Source: Alphaproteobacteria bacterium (GTDB taxonomy: Bacteria; Pseudomonadota; Alphaproteobacteria; RF32; CAG-239). Taken from it: DNA of 64,000 nt. The stretch lies in NCBI GenBank assembly GCA_900769705.1, contig CAAGHP010000009.1, forward strand, positions 1 through 64,000, given 5' to 3'. Below, piece after piece: positions 24,010 to 32,714 of this stretch. Position 1 is the first letter of the stretch, and every line of letters begins with the position of its first letter. The position numbers were made by a program, and so were the translations under genes. The notes beneath the pieces are model-generated. The model had not been told where the DNA came from. It saw only the letters and a program-made list of their open reading frames with translations, and made no database searches.

Positions 24010-24792
24010 TTATTTTTTCCACACTTTCCACGGAGCAGTATTATTTGCCCACATTTTGTTTAAGTCTTCCTTATCTTTCAGCATATCCATCGGATGCCAG
24101 AATCCGGTGTGCTTATAGGCATTAAGCTGACCGTCGCGGGCAATAGCTTTCAATGGTTCTTGCTCCCACATAATGTCAGTTGCATCTTCCGGTATATATT
24201 TCAAAACTTCCGGCTGGCAGACAAAGAAACCGGCGTTAATCCAAGCTCCGCTTTCTTTCGGTTTTTCTTGGAATTTAGAAATCGTGCCGTCTTCGTCAAT
24301 ACCCAAAGCACCAAAACGACCTTCCGGCTGATACGCTGTCAAAGTGCAAAGTTTGCCGGATTTTTTGTGATTTTCTATCAAAGCTTTGATATCCACATCG
24401 CCCACACCGTCGCCGTATGTCAGCATAAACGGCTCGTTGCCGATATATTCTTTCGCGCGCTGAATGCGTCCGGCCGTCATGGTATTGCGTCCGGTGTACA
24501 AAAGCGTAACTTTCCAAGGCTCGCAGCTGTTTTGATGCACGGTCACGTCATTGGTTGCTAAATCAACCGTAACATCAGAATTGTTCATATAGTAGTTTAC
24601 AAAATAGTCTTTGATAACTTCTTGCTTATATCCGGTCAAAACAACAAATTCATTAAATCCGTAATGAGAATAGATTTTCATAATATGCCACAAAATCGGA
24701 AAACCTCCGATACCGACCATCGGTTTCGGTTTAACATTTGTTTCTTCCCCAAGTCTGGTGCCTAAACCGCCAGCTAAAATTAAAACTTTCAT
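24010..24792 (-). CDS. rfbF: Glucose-1-phosphate cytidylyltransferase
   Basis: Makes CDP-glucose from glucose-1-phosphate and CTP, the first step of CDP-deoxysugar synthesis. The 260-residue nucleotidyltransferase has the signature MKVLILAGGLGTRLGEETNV, KPMVGIGGFPILWHIMK, the family-specific LLYTGRNTMTAGRIQRAKEY, YGDGVGDVDI and GFWHPMDMLKDKEDL. Length equals that of characterised RfbF enzymes. GGAGG lies four bases before the ATG. It starts the rfbF-reductase-rfbG block of the operon. Confidence 0.95.
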   Translation of the reverse strand: MKVLILAGGLGTRLGEETNVKPKPMVGIGGFPILWHIMKIYSHYGFNEFVVLTGYKQEVIKDYFVNYYMNNSDVTVDLATNDVTVHQNSCEPWKVTLLYTGRNTMTAGRIQRAKEYIGNEPFMLTYGDGVGDVDIKALIENHKKSGKLCTLTAYQPEGRFGALGIDEDGTISKFQEKPKESGAWINAGFFVCQPEVLKYIPEDATDIMWEQEPLKAIARDGQLNAYKHTGFWHPMDMLKDKEDLNKMWANNTAPWKVWKK

Positions 24793-24793
24793 A

Positions 24794-25780
24794 TTACCTC
24801 CTTTTACATGAAATTTTAAATTTAAATCCTAACAAATACAAAGTCTTACCCTTAGGATTTTTGACAATCGAAAAAATCCGTCCGATAAAATCAGGAACAT
24901 ATTTTTTCTTTTCAGCCTTTATCCTTAAAAGTATATCTTTATCTTTAATATCAGCAATTAACCTGTTGTATAAGCAGCGTTTTTTTAAAATACTCTTCCA
25001 CGGAAAACTTCTGTCAAAAAAGTTTACAATATTCTGTTTTTCTTCAGAATTGTAGTTTTGTTTTTCCGTAAAATTCAGTAAATTTTTTATAACATCAACG
25101 CAATAGCTATTCATTTCATCATAATGCTGAACATCATGAACAACCGAAGTTTCACGTTGCCAATAGTGATAATTTGCGGTATTGATTAAAACGATTTTAT
25201 TGGCGCGCATTGCTGCCGGAAACAATAATACATTGTCTTCAAAATACGATTTTGAATGCTCCGGAAACCTTATGTTATTGTCATTCAGCAGACTTCTTTT
25301 AAAAATTTTATCCCAGATTGCCCCATCTTTCAGAACATTTACTTTTTCTGATACACTTTCGGCAATCTGCAGATTTGTAATGTGTTCTGATTTCTTTTGT
25401 TTGTCCGGATATTCCAGCAAATATTCCGTAAAAGCCATATCGGCGTTGTTCTGCGCGGCAGCGTTATACAATTTTTCAAAATAATCTGTATCAACCCAGT
25501 CATCAGAATCACAAAAACCTATATAATCACCTGTTGCAACATCTAAACCGGCGTTCATAGCTCCGCCATAGCCTTTATTTTGCGGCAAATGCAAAACTTT
25601 TATCTGCGAGCGCTTGCCGGCATATTTAGCAATAATATTTCTGCATTCATCGCTGGCGCCGTTATCCACCCACACAAATTCAATATCAGGCAAAGTCTGA
25701 TTAACCAAAGACGTCAGACATTTATCCAAATATTGCTCGGTTTTATAAATCGGAGTAATTACAGAAATTTTAGGTATCAT
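24794..25780 (-). CDS. GT2-family glycosyltransferase A
   Basis: A 328-residue cytoplasmic or peripheral glycosyltransferase with a GT-A fold. It opens ISVITPIYKTEQYLDKCLTS, then FVWVDNGASDECRNII, NKGYGGAMNAGLDVATGDYI and the DxD in FCDSDDWVDTDYFEKLY near residue 92. The C-terminal third is basic and ends LLGFKFKISCKRR, suggesting membrane association. It overlaps the preceding GT2 gene by four bases (ATGA), and rfbF starts one base after its stop. Confidence 0.9.
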   Translation of the reverse strand: MIPKISVITPIYKTEQYLDKCLTSLVNQTLPDIEFVWVDNGASDECRNIIAKYAGKRSQIKVLHLPQNKGYGGAMNAGLDVATGDYIGFCDSDDWVDTDYFEKLYNAAAQNNADMAFTEYLLEYPDKQKKSEHITNLQIAESVSEKVNVLKDGAIWDKIFKRSLLNDNNIRFPEHSKSYFEDNVLLFPAAMRANKIVLINTANYHYWQRETSVVHDVQHYDEMNSYCVDVIKNLLNFTEKQNYNSEEKQNIVNFFDRSFPWKSILKKRCLYNRLIADIKDKDILLRIKAEKKKYVPDFIGRIFSIVKNPKGKTLYLLGFKFKISCKRR

Positions 25781-26625
25781 TTCAACACCTCTTTGGTTTT
25801 GGTGGTATAAAGCGGGAGTTTACCAAAGAGGTAGCCTTTGGTTGTTTCTCCACGACGCACGATTTTCATTATCGGCAACCCTAAAAACTTCACACGGCTG
25901 ACCAAACTGATACGTGGCAGCACTTTTTCCCATAGCAACGGATTGTCTCGACGCACAAAGTTTTGAATTTGGATGGTTTTAGCTGCCATTTTTTGTTTTT
26001 GCAAATGTGAAGTATTGCCGGCATAATTGCGGTAATGAAACAGAACTTCTTGTAAATTATGAAATTCGGTTTTATCGACCAAACGGCAATACATGGCATA
26101 ATCTTCAGCCGGAGAATATTCTTCTTCATAGCGGATTTTATAGTCATCCAACACCGATTTGCGCACCATAGAGGCCGAATGCACTACACAGCAGGCCACA
26201 AACAGCTGAGCGATTATATCTTGATTGTTTTCAGGATAAACTCCTACTTTGCCGCCGATAAGATTTTTTGAGGCACAGCTCACAATGCCGCATTCGGGAT
26301 GAGAATCTAAATAAGCTGCCTCTTTAGCCAATCTTTCCGGCAAAGAAATATCGTCATGGTCAAAAATAGCCAGATACTTTCCTTTTGCCATATCAATCAG
26401 CTTGTTGCGGCTGGCGGAAATTCCCATATTCTGCGTATTTTTACTATATTTTATGCGCTTATCGGCGTATAACTTTACAATTTTTTCCCTGTCATCTTCG
26501 GGGCAATCGTCTAAAATCAAAAATTCAAAATCATTATAAGTCTGAGCCAAAATGCTTTCTATCGCAGCACGCAAATATGCTTCCGGAGTTTTATACACTG
26601 CCATCAAAACCGATACCTTAGGCAT
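25777..26625 (-). CDS. GT2-family glycosyltransferase B (first gene of the operon)
   Basis: The start is placed at MPKVSVLMAVYKTPEAYLRA (282 residues) because AGGAGA lies eight bases ahead; the frame runs 13 codons further upstream into the leader. GT-A landmarks are FEFLILDDCPEDDREKI, NMGISASRNKLIDMAKGKYL and the DxD-type IFDHDDISLPERL near residue 85. The C-terminal end is basic (IMKIVRRGETTKGYLFGKLP). As the first gene after the operon promoter it may act early in glycan assembly. Confidence 0.9.
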   Translation of the reverse strand: MPKVSVLMAVYKTPEAYLRAAIESILAQTYNDFEFLILDDCPEDDREKIVKLYADKRIKYSKNTQNMGISASRNKLIDMAKGKYLAIFDHDDISLPERLAKEAAYLDSHPECGIVSCASKNLIGGKVGVYPENNQDIIAQLFVACCVVHSASMVRKSVLDDYKIRYEEEYSPAEDYAMYCRLVDKTEFHNLQEVLFHYRNYAGNTSHLQKQKMAAKTIQIQNFVRRDNPLLWEKVLPRISLVSRVKFLGLPIMKIVRRGETTKGYLFGKLPLYTTKTKEVLK

Positions 26626-26714
26626 TGCAGTGTCTCCTAAAATTTTGCGCCGATAATCTATCACTAAAATGACTACTCATTGTCCCATACCAATTCAAGT
26701 TAGTTAATAGGGCT

Positions 26715-26744
26715 ATCTTATTATTGATAATATGACATTGTCAA
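26715..26744 (-). promoter_or_regulatory. Candidate promoter of the polysaccharide operon
   Basis: Minus-strand TTGACA (26739-26744), 18 bases, TAAGAT (26715-26720), about 90 bases upstream of the first glycosyltransferase start and just beyond the rpsD terminator. It is the only good match in the gap. Confidence 0.5.
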
Positions 26745-26791
26745 TGATAAATTATCGTTATAGTGTATAAATATAAAAACATCTATTTAAC

Positions 26792-26819
26792 AAAAAAAGC
26801 CCGCCAAAAGACGGGCTTT
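26792..26819 (-). terminator. Terminator of rpsD
   Basis: Minus-strand stem AAAGCCCG/CGGGCTTT, short loop and seven T, about 20 bases after the rpsD stop codon. Confidence 0.9.
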
Positions 26820-26839
26820 CCAATCCGCTGAAAACCGGA

Positions 26840-27454
26840 TTATCTTGAGTAGTATTCGATAACCAGATTTGGTTCCATCATAGCAGCGTACGGAACATCA
26901 TCAAACTTAGGCACAAATGTATATTTTGCAGTAAGTTTTTTAGAATCTACTTCCAAATAACCAGGAAAATCACGGGATTGAGATTCGATAGCGGCAGCTA
27001 CCAAAGCCAAACCTTTAGATTTTTCACGAACTTCAATAACATCACCAGCTTTAACCTGATAAGAAGGGATGTTTACTTTTTTGCCGTTTACAGTAACATG
27101 GCCGTGGTTTACAAACTGACGGGCAGCAAATACGGTTGGAACAAATTTAGCTTTATAAACCAAATTATCCAAACGAGATTCCAACAAACCGATTAAGTTT
27201 TCGGCAGCATCGCCTGAACGGCGGATAGCTTCGGCATAGTATTTGCCAAACTGTTTTTCGGAAATATTACCGTAGTAAACTTTCAATTTTTGTTTAGCAT
27301 TTAATTGTTCGCCGTAGTCGGTAACTTTTTTCTTTCTCTGACCATGCTGACCAGGACCGTAAGAACGTTTGTTGAACGGGCTGTTTGCATCACCCCAAAG
27401 GTTTTCGCCATAGCGGCGGCTGTTTTTCTTTTTAGCAGCAACAATACTTTTCAT
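26840..27454 (-). CDS. rpsD: 30S ribosomal protein S4
   Basis: 16S rRNA-binding assembly initiator that also represses its own translation in many bacteria. The 204-residue product has the basic N-terminus, KRSYGPGQHGQRKKKVTDYG and the S4 RNA-binding domain ESRLDNLVYKAKFVPTVFAA then RQFVNHGHVTVNGKKVNIPS. Here it is a single-gene unit. Its roughly 100-base leader includes TTGTGC-AAAG-GCGCAA (about 27522-27541), a hairpin that could serve autoregulation (inference). A TTGAAA/TAATTT pair may be the promoter. Confidence 0.96.
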   Translation of the reverse strand: MKSIVAAKKKNSRRYGENLWGDANSPFNKRSYGPGQHGQRKKKVTDYGEQLNAKQKLKVYYGNISEKQFGKYYAEAIRRSGDAAENLIGLLESRLDNLVYKAKFVPTVFAARQFVNHGHVTVNGKKVNIPSYQVKAGDVIEVREKSKGLALVAAAIESQSRDFPGYLEVDSKKLTAKYTFVPKFDDVPYAAMMEPNLVIEYYSR

Positions 27455-27658
27455 AAATTTAAATCCTTTATTTTTGTTTACATTATTGTCCCGATAGTTT
27501 CACGCCAAAATACGGAAACGAGGTTGCGCCTTTGCACAATCTACATTCTCGGAAGTGGTATTAAATTAACGCAAAAAATCTGATTTTTCAAGTAAAAAAT
27601 ATAAATAGCACTGGATTTTTTGCAAAATTATTCTAAAATCAACGCTAAGGAGAAAAAA

Positions 27659-29398
27659 ATGTCATACGAATTGATGTTTCAAAAGGCTGTGAAACTGCAA
27701 CAAAACGGAGCTTTAAACGAAGCGGAGCAGCTTTACCGACAAATTTTGGAAACCGCGCCGCAAAACGCCGATGTTCTGAATATGTTGGGTTTGATAGCTC
27801 AAGCCAAAGGTCTGCACGATGAAGCTGTCAATTATTTTTACCGCGCTGCCGATTTTGCACCACAGCATTTTCCGATTTTTTTTAATTTAGGTATCTCGCT
27901 TGCCGCCTCCGGCTACCTACTGGAAGCCGCCGAAGCATATAAAAAAGCCCTAAAACTAAAACCTGACTTAAAAGAGGCTTTTTTCGGTCTGGGCAATGTT
28001 TATTGGCAGATTAACCAAAAAGATGCAGCAGCCGAAGCTTTTCAGAACGCTCTAAAGCTGGACGCCGGCTATTTGGACGCCGCCGCCAATCTGGCCGAAC
28101 TGCAAGACGATGAAGATACCTTAAAAAAAATAGCGGCTGAGAATCATTCGGATGCCCGCCCTTTTTATTATTTAGGACGCCGCATGTTTGCCAAAGCCGA
28201 TTATCAAAACGCAGCGTATTACCTGCAAAAAGCCGAGAAATTGCTAGAATCTGATGAAATAAAAACGCTGCTTGGCGAAACTTTTTATGCCTCAAAACGT
28301 TATCAAGAGGCGCTGCCTTTGTTTTATCAGGCTTATAAACTCAACCCGCATAATGCAACGGCCGCTTTGCATATTGCAGACTTAGAAACCGAAAACGGCA
28401 ATTTTGCCGAAGCTGAAAAATTTTATCGCAAAGCCCTAGAAAATGACATGCACAATGTGCAAGCACATGCTAATTTGGCAAATTTGCTGTGCAAACGCAA
28501 ACGCACGCTTGAAGCATTGGAAGAATACCGTGCGGCAGTGCGTTTGGCACCGGAAATGCCTGAACTCAGCTATAATTTAGCCATTATATTAAAAACGCTG
28601 GAAGAATATGAACAGGCATTAGCCCTGATGTTTAATGCTTTTTATTTGGCACCGCAGCATATTGATTGGAGTTTGAATATTGCCGAAACCATAACTCTAT
28701 TTTATGGCAATGCGCCTGAAAAAGCTTTGAAAATTGCCGAAAATTGGTATAACAAAATGCCGGAAAACATTGTAGCAAAACATTTATGGGCGGCCCTGAA
28801 CGGTAAAAACGCCGATGATGAAACAGAATATAATCGCCTGCTGTTTGACAGCTTTGCCGAAAATTATGAGAATGTTCTGCACAATATAAATTATGCCGTT
28901 GTTGATAAAATAGCTGAAATTGCACCGGATTTGAACGGTAAAATTTTAGATTTGGGCTGCGGAACAGGCTTGATCGGCTTAAAGCTGAAAAATCCCGACA
29001 ACACCTTTTACGGCGTTGATTTATCCAAAGCCATGCTACAAAAAGCCAATCAAAAAAACGTGTATAAAGTCTTGGAACAAGCCGACGCCGTTGCTTATCT
29101 ACAGCAGCATAAAAATGAGTTTTCGGCCATTGTCGCCGCCGATGTTTTTTGCTATTTCGGAAATTTAGAAAAACTTCTGAAAGAAGCGGCTCCTACAAAA
29201 ATTATTTTTTCAATCGAATCTGATTTGCAAACGGAAAACTATAAAATTCAGCCGAACGGGCGCTATAAACATAATCTGTTGTATGTAGAAAATATACTGA
29301 AATCAGTAGGATACACCAATATAAAAAGCTATCCGCTGGTTTTGCGCAAAGAAAACAATAAAAATGTTGACGGATTGATTTTTACAGCAGCCGTTTAG
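27659..29398 (+). CDS. TPR-repeat protein fused to a class I methyltransferase
   Basis: The start is placed at MSYELMFQKAVKLQQNGALN because AAGGAG lies seven bases ahead (579 residues). Residues 1 to about 370 are tandem tetratricopeptide repeats (AEQLYRQILETAPQNADVLN, AAEAYKKALKLKPDLKEAFF, AEKFYRKALENDMHNVQAHA). From about residue 420 a SAM-dependent methyltransferase domain follows: ILDLGCGTGLIGLKLK (motif I), FYGVDLSKAMLQKA and IVAADVFCYFGNLEKL. The TPR part probably recruits a protein or glycan substrate. The gene ends in a 4-base overlap with the convergent ymdB-like gene, with no terminator between them. Confidence 0.88.
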   Translation: MSYELMFQKAVKLQQNGALNEAEQLYRQILETAPQNADVLNMLGLIAQAKGLHDEAVNYFYRAADFAPQHFPIFFNLGISLAASGYLLEAAEAYKKALKLKPDLKEAFFGLGNVYWQINQKDAAAEAFQNALKLDAGYLDAAANLAELQDDEDTLKKIAAENHSDARPFYYLGRRMFAKADYQNAAYYLQKAEKLLESDEIKTLLGETFYASKRYQEALPLFYQAYKLNPHNATAALHIADLETENGNFAEAEKFYRKALENDMHNVQAHANLANLLCKRKRTLEALEEYRAAVRLAPEMPELSYNLAIILKTLEEYEQALALMFNAFYLAPQHIDWSLNIAETITLFYGNAPEKALKIAENWYNKMPENIVAKHLWAALNGKNADDETEYNRLLFDSFAENYENVLHNINYAVVDKIAEIAPDLNGKILDLGCGTGLIGLKLKNPDNTFYGVDLSKAMLQKANQKNVYKVLEQADAVAYLQQHKNEFSAIVAADVFCYFGNLEKLLKEAAPTKIIFSIESDLQTENYKIQPNGRYKHNLLYVENILKSVGYTNIKSYPLVLRKENNKNVDGLIFTAAV

Positions 29399-30183
29399 TT
29401 CAACACAATCTGCCGAATGCTTTTGGCCAAGCCGGTTTTGTCATCGGTTTCGACTAAAATTCCGTATAACACGCCCTCGCCTGCAGCCGGAGTAAGCTTG
29501 TCGCCGGCCGCATAGCAGCGACGCAAACGGCTAATCGGAGCAGCCGGATCAAAACCCAAAACCGAATTATAGCAGCCGCACATACCAACATCGGTAATAT
29601 ATGCCGTCCCCTGCGGAAGCACGCGACAATCGGCTGTCGGTACATGAGTATGTGTGCCTGCGACAGCGCTGACACTCCCGTCCAGATAGTAGCCGAGCGC
29701 CAGTTTTTCGGAGGTTGCTTCGGCGTGTATATCCACAAAAATTGCCTGAATATTTTTGCCGAGCGTATAATTTTTCAAAATATTATCAATAGCCTGCACC
29801 GGACAGTCTACCGCTTCCATATACAAACGCCCCAACAGCTGAATAACCAAAATTCTGCGGCCGTCTGCCAGTTCGTACACCAAAAATCCGCGTCCAGGAT
29901 TTCCGGCCGGAATATTTGCCGGACGGATAATCATTTTGCAATCGTCTAAAAACGGAACAATATCGCGTTGATTTAAAAAATGGTTTCCGGTTACTAAAAC
30001 ATCGGCGCCTTTTTCCAAAAATTCACGGCCGATTCCAGCCGTCACGCCAAAGCCGTGGGCAGAATTTTCGACGTTGGCAATAATCACATCAGCCTTGTAC
30101 TCCGTTCGGATTTTAGCTAAATTTTTGAAAACCACTTCGCGTCCCGGACGAGCCACAATATCTCCGCAATAAAATATCCGCAT
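29395..30183 (-). CDS. YmdB-family metallophosphoesterase
   Basis: The start is placed at MRIFYCGDIVARPGREVVFK (262 residues) with GGAGATAAT ahead. It is a calcineurin-like phosphodiesterase of the TIGR00282/YmdB family. Metal ligands are in GDIVARPGR, NVENSAHGFGVT, TGNHFLN, VDIHAEATSEK and GTHTHVPTAD. Family members in Bacillus hydrolyse 2',3'-cAMP and affect RNA turnover and multicellular behaviour; the alphaproteobacterial role is less clear. It lies 51 bases after the EamA gene on the same strand. Confidence 0.92.
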   Translation of the reverse strand: MRIFYCGDIVARPGREVVFKNLAKIRTEYKADVIIANVENSAHGFGVTAGIGREFLEKGADVLVTGNHFLNQRDIVPFLDDCKMIIRPANIPAGNPGRGFLVYELADGRRILVIQLLGRLYMEAVDCPVQAIDNILKNYTLGKNIQAIFVDIHAEATSEKLALGYYLDGSVSAVAGTHTHVPTADCRVLPQGTAYITDVGMCGCYNSVLGFDPAAPISRLRRCYAAGDKLTPAAGEGVLYGILVETDDKTGLAKSIRQIVLN

Positions 30184-30234
30184 ATTATCTCCTTTTTGCA
30201 AAGGTTATAGCAAAAACACCAATTTATGCAAGAT

Positions 30235-31143
30235 TTATTTTATACTGGGCAAAATCGGCTTTTTTAGAGGAAACGCCGCCAAAATAATACCGACAATCAC
30301 AAGCATGGCTCCATAGATTTGAGATGAATAAATTTCTTCATGCAAGGCGACATAAGCCGATATACAGCCAAATACAGGCAACAGATAATAAATCAATCCT
30401 GTCTGCACCAGTCCGATTATTTTTATGGCTTCATTCCACCACAAATACGCCAATCCGGAATTTAAAAAGCCAATAACCAATAAAATTACGGTTTCTTTTT
30501 CACTGAGTTTCGGCAATGGTTCGTAAATTTGCTGCAATACAAAATCCGGAGTGCAAAATAAAACAGCGACTATGGTGGACGCGCTTAAAACCGTGAGAGC
30601 CGGTAATTTTGGCGATAAATGACGCTGACAAAGCGAATATGTTGCAAACATAACGGCGGATCCCAACATCCATAAATCTCCGCTGACAAAATCAAAGCTG
30701 CACAGATTATCAAAATTACCGTGCAAAATTACCAAAAGAACACCTATAAACGCCAAAACAATACCGCTAATGATACGGAAAGAGGGAATTTTATGCCGAA
30801 ACAGGCTGTTAAGTATGATAATCAGCAGCGGCCCCAAAGTGGCAATCAGCGACATATCTATGACATTTGCCGTGTGTCCGGCATAATATACACAAATATT
30901 TACCAAAGCCATACCGCTTAGCCCCATAATCACAATATACTCCAAATTCTGCCAAAGTAATTTTCGGTATATCCACAGACTTTTTAAGGTAAACGGCAAA
31001 AAGAAAATCATTGCCAAAAACCAGCGGATAAAAGAAATCTGCATCGGTGTCAAATTTAGCAGCAACTTGGCATATATATAATTCAGGCTCCATAAAAACA
31101 CCGCGACCACAGCCAACGTATACCCCATAACACGTGTTGACAT
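30235..31143 (-). CDS. EamA/DMT-superfamily transporter
   Basis: A 302-residue inner-membrane protein with ten predicted helices in two EamA repeats. Repeat 1 spans VAVFLWSLNYIYAKLLLNLT to about residue 140, and repeat 2 spans DLWMLGSAVMFATYSLCQRH to the end. The motif LAYLWWNEAIKIIGLVQTGL and the C-terminal PLKKPILPSIK are typical of drug/metabolite exporters of the RhaT/YedA type. Substrate unknown. GGAG lies six bases before the ATG. Confidence 0.92.
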   Translation of the reverse strand: MSTRVMGYTLAVVAVFLWSLNYIYAKLLLNLTPMQISFIRWFLAMIFFLPFTLKSLWIYRKLLWQNLEYIVIMGLSGMALVNICVYYAGHTANVIDMSLIATLGPLLIIILNSLFRHKIPSFRIISGIVLAFIGVLLVILHGNFDNLCSFDFVSGDLWMLGSAVMFATYSLCQRHLSPKLPALTVLSASTIVAVLFCTPDFVLQQIYEPLPKLSEKETVILLVIGFLNSGLAYLWWNEAIKIIGLVQTGLIYYLLPVFGCISAYVALHEEIYSSQIYGAMLVIVGIILAAFPLKKPILPSIK

Positions 31144-31251
31144 ATTTTTCTCCTTTCCGCTTGGATATAATCATTAAATGCATATTTTCAAAAAATATGA
31201 ATAATTTAGTAAGGATTTGTTGTTATTATCGGGCTAAAAGGAGCTGATATA

Positions 31252-31647
31252 ATGAAAAAATATATTTTACTATTGATTGCGGTATCGGGAATAATGCTTG
31301 CCGATTCAGCTTTGGCTAAAAAACGGGCTGAGTTTTCGGATAATCGGATAAATTGGAGCAAAGAGCTGGATTTGAATAAAGCTCAGCAGGCCAAAGTTAA
31401 GGAAATTTACGCCCAAAGCCATGAAAGAATTAAATCATTGATGCAGCAAATAGATACTCTGCACCGTGAAATTGCCAATATCCGCCAAAATGACGACGAA
31501 CAGATACGTACATTATTAAACGAAAAACAGCAAGTCAAGTTTGATAAGGTTCAGGCGCGTCTGAATAAAGGAAATCCGGAATTTGAAAAAGATAAAAACG
31601 GTAAAAAACCTTCTCGTAAAAGAATGCGCAACTATGGAGGTATTTAA
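31252..31647 (+). CDS. Periplasmic Spy/CpxP-like small protein
   Basis: A 131-residue exported protein. The signal peptide MKKYILLLIAVSGIMLADSA ends at ALA. The mature part is highly charged and helical, with LDLNKAQQAKVKEIYAQSHE and KSLMQQIDTLHREIANIRQN, then LLNEKQQVKFDKVQAR. That layout (L-x-L-x-x-x-Q, two helices, a second L-x-x-x-Q) resembles Spy/CpxP-type periplasmic chaperones, but the exact LTxxQ motif is not present, so the call is tentative. A GGAG lies before the start. The next gene follows after 60 bases and shares the terminator. Confidence 0.72.
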   Translation: MKKYILLLIAVSGIMLADSALAKKRAEFSDNRINWSKELDLNKAQQAKVKEIYAQSHERIKSLMQQIDTLHREIANIRQNDDEQIRTLLNEKQQVKFDKVQARLNKGNPEFEKDKNGKKPSRKRMRNYGGI

Positions 31648-31707
31648 GACTTGCTAATTAAATAAAATCATATTACTATGCCATAAAAAATAGCAAAGGA
31701 AAGCGTT

Positions 31708-32313
31708 ATGAATATAAAATTTTTGACTATAATTTTAAGTTTAGCCCTGCTGGCACAAAACGCCAAAGCGGACGAACAAGAAGAATTGGCGGTTTTTGGT
31801 TTGGATGAACCGGCAGTTGAAACTATGGAAGACATTGAAATTGAAACAGTCGATGAAACTCCGGCTGCGGAAAATTTAACTGCAGAGTCTAAAAATGCTT
31901 TGGAAGAAATTCCAAATATAGAAGAAACTCCTGCCGCTTCAGAAAACAAAGATGCCGACACAGCTGAAATTGCACACAATATCAATGATATGCAAAAGCA
32001 ATTAGAGCAAAATCAGGAAGAGTTGAGCTATTACATTAAGAATCTTAATTTACAGGCTTCTCAGCTTGACGCAGCTAAAGAAATCAGTGAAGAAGGCAGA
32101 CTGCGTCAGATGCAGTTGATGCAAAACATTGAACAGCTGCAGCAACAGGTAAATGATTTGGAACAAAAGAATCTGGCTAAATTTAAAGGCATTTTATCTA
32201 CGGAACAGCAAGAACTGTTCAATAAATTGCAAGAAGTATATGCTAAAAATCTGCAAACTAAAGAAAAATTGCAGAAATTGATACACGAGCAAGAAAAAAC
32301 AGCTGCAGAATAA
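31708..32313 (+). CDS. Exported coiled-coil protein
   Basis: A 201-residue secreted or periplasmic protein. The signal peptide MNIKFLTIILSLALLAQNAK ends at AKA|D. An acidic, Glu/Ala-rich segment of about 75 residues follows, then a long coiled coil (INDMQKQLEQNQEELSYYIK, QLMQNIEQLQQQVNDLEQKN, LQEVYAKNLQTKEKLQKLIH). AAAGGAAAG precedes the ATG. It forms a two-gene unit with the Spy-like gene and ends at a strong terminator. No family recognised; a structural or chaperone role in the envelope is a guess. Confidence 0.75.
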   Translation: MNIKFLTIILSLALLAQNAKADEQEELAVFGLDEPAVETMEDIEIETVDETPAAENLTAESKNALEEIPNIEETPAASENKDADTAEIAHNINDMQKQLEQNQEELSYYIKNLNLQASQLDAAKEISEEGRLRQMQLMQNIEQLQQQVNDLEQKNLAKFKGILSTEQQELFNKLQEVYAKNLQTKEKLQKLIHEQEKTAAE

Positions 32314-32341
32314 CAGCGTGTATAATACTATAACTATTTAG

Positions 32342-32377
32342 AAGTGCGTAGTTTTTTATAACTTTCGCACTTTTTTT
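32342..32377 (+). terminator. Terminator of the exported coiled-coil gene pair
   Basis: Stem AAGTGCG/CGCACTT with an inner AGTT/AACT pair, followed by seven T. Confidence 0.85.
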
Positions 32378-32440
32378 GTAAAAAACTGAAAATTTTTGTT
32401 GCAATAAAAAATAATTGTATTAAAAGAGAGTTGTACTTAA

Positions 32441-32517
32441 CGGAGTGTAGTTCAGCCTGGTAGAACGCTACGTTCGGGACGTAGAGGTCGCTGATTCGAA
32501 TTCAGTCACTCCGACCA
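32441..32517 (+). tRNA. tRNA-Pro (anticodon CGG)
   Basis: A full cloverleaf can be drawn: acceptor CGGAGTG/CACTCCG, D stem GTTC/GAAC with AGCCTGGTA loop, anticodon stem CTACG/CGTAG with loop TTCGGGA (anticodon CGG at 32475-32477), five-base variable loop and T arm with TTCGAAT. The encoded CCA ends at 32517. The C1 at the 5' end is typical of tRNA-Pro. Notably, TrmD, whose substrates include this tRNA, is also in the window. A terminator follows 5 bases later. Confidence 0.96.
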
Positions 32518-32521
32518 ATAA

Positions 32522-32551
32522 AAAGCTCATCATTAGATGAGCTTTTTTTTT
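32522..32551 (+). terminator. Terminator of tRNA-Pro
   Basis: Stem AAAGCTCATC/GATGAGCTTT with a four-base loop, followed by further T residues, directly after the CCA end. Confidence 0.9.
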
Positions 32552-32667
32552 GGAATTGGAGTGAGAATGAGAATCAGCGAGAAAGCTGATTGACCAGGAC
32601 AAGAGGCGGACGGGAGTACGCCGGTGAGGCAAAAAGCCGAGCGAGGACGCAGCGGCGAAGCCAATTC
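32552..32667 (+). repeat. 116-bp hairpin-rich tRNA-associated element, copy 1
   Basis: The element starts GGAATTGG and ends CCAATTC, so its ends pair (GAATTGG/CCAATTC). Inside are small hairpins AATCAGC/GCTGATT, GGCG/CGCC, GGC/GCC, GCG/CGC and GGC-GAA-GCC. By hand count it is near 59% G+C, far above its surroundings. Its 5' part is a reverse-complement resemblance of the tRNA-Pro 3' half (GGAGTG and GAATCAGCGA). It is followed directly by AATCACTCCGACCA, a copy of the tRNA acceptor end. Four differences from copy 2, two of them in one hairpin loop. Confidence 0.8.
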
Positions 32668-32681
32668 AATCACTCCGACCA
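32668..32681 (+). repeat. Duplicated 3' end of tRNA-Pro
   Basis: AATCACTCCGACCA repeats the tRNA acceptor end (AGTCACTCCGACCA at 32504-32517) with one change. Including the preceding AATTC the match covers 19 bases. It looks like an attachment-site-type duplication or a recombination scar. Confidence 0.7.
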
Positions 32682-32685
32682 AAAG

Positions 32686-32714
32686 AAAGCCTGCTTTTAT
32701 AGCGGGCTTTTTTT
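32686..32714 (+). terminator. Terminator between the two 116-bp elements
   Basis: Stem AAAGCCTGCT/AGCGGGCTTT (one G-T pair) followed by T residues. Its sequence is unrelated to the tRNA-Pro terminator at 32522, although it stands at the equivalent place after a CCA end. Confidence 0.8.

Noticed and set aside
13493..26625. Recently acquired genomic island with integrase
   Set aside because: Glycosyltransferase genes are AT-rich and probably exchanged between strains, but no integrase, attachment repeats or transposase remains were seen.
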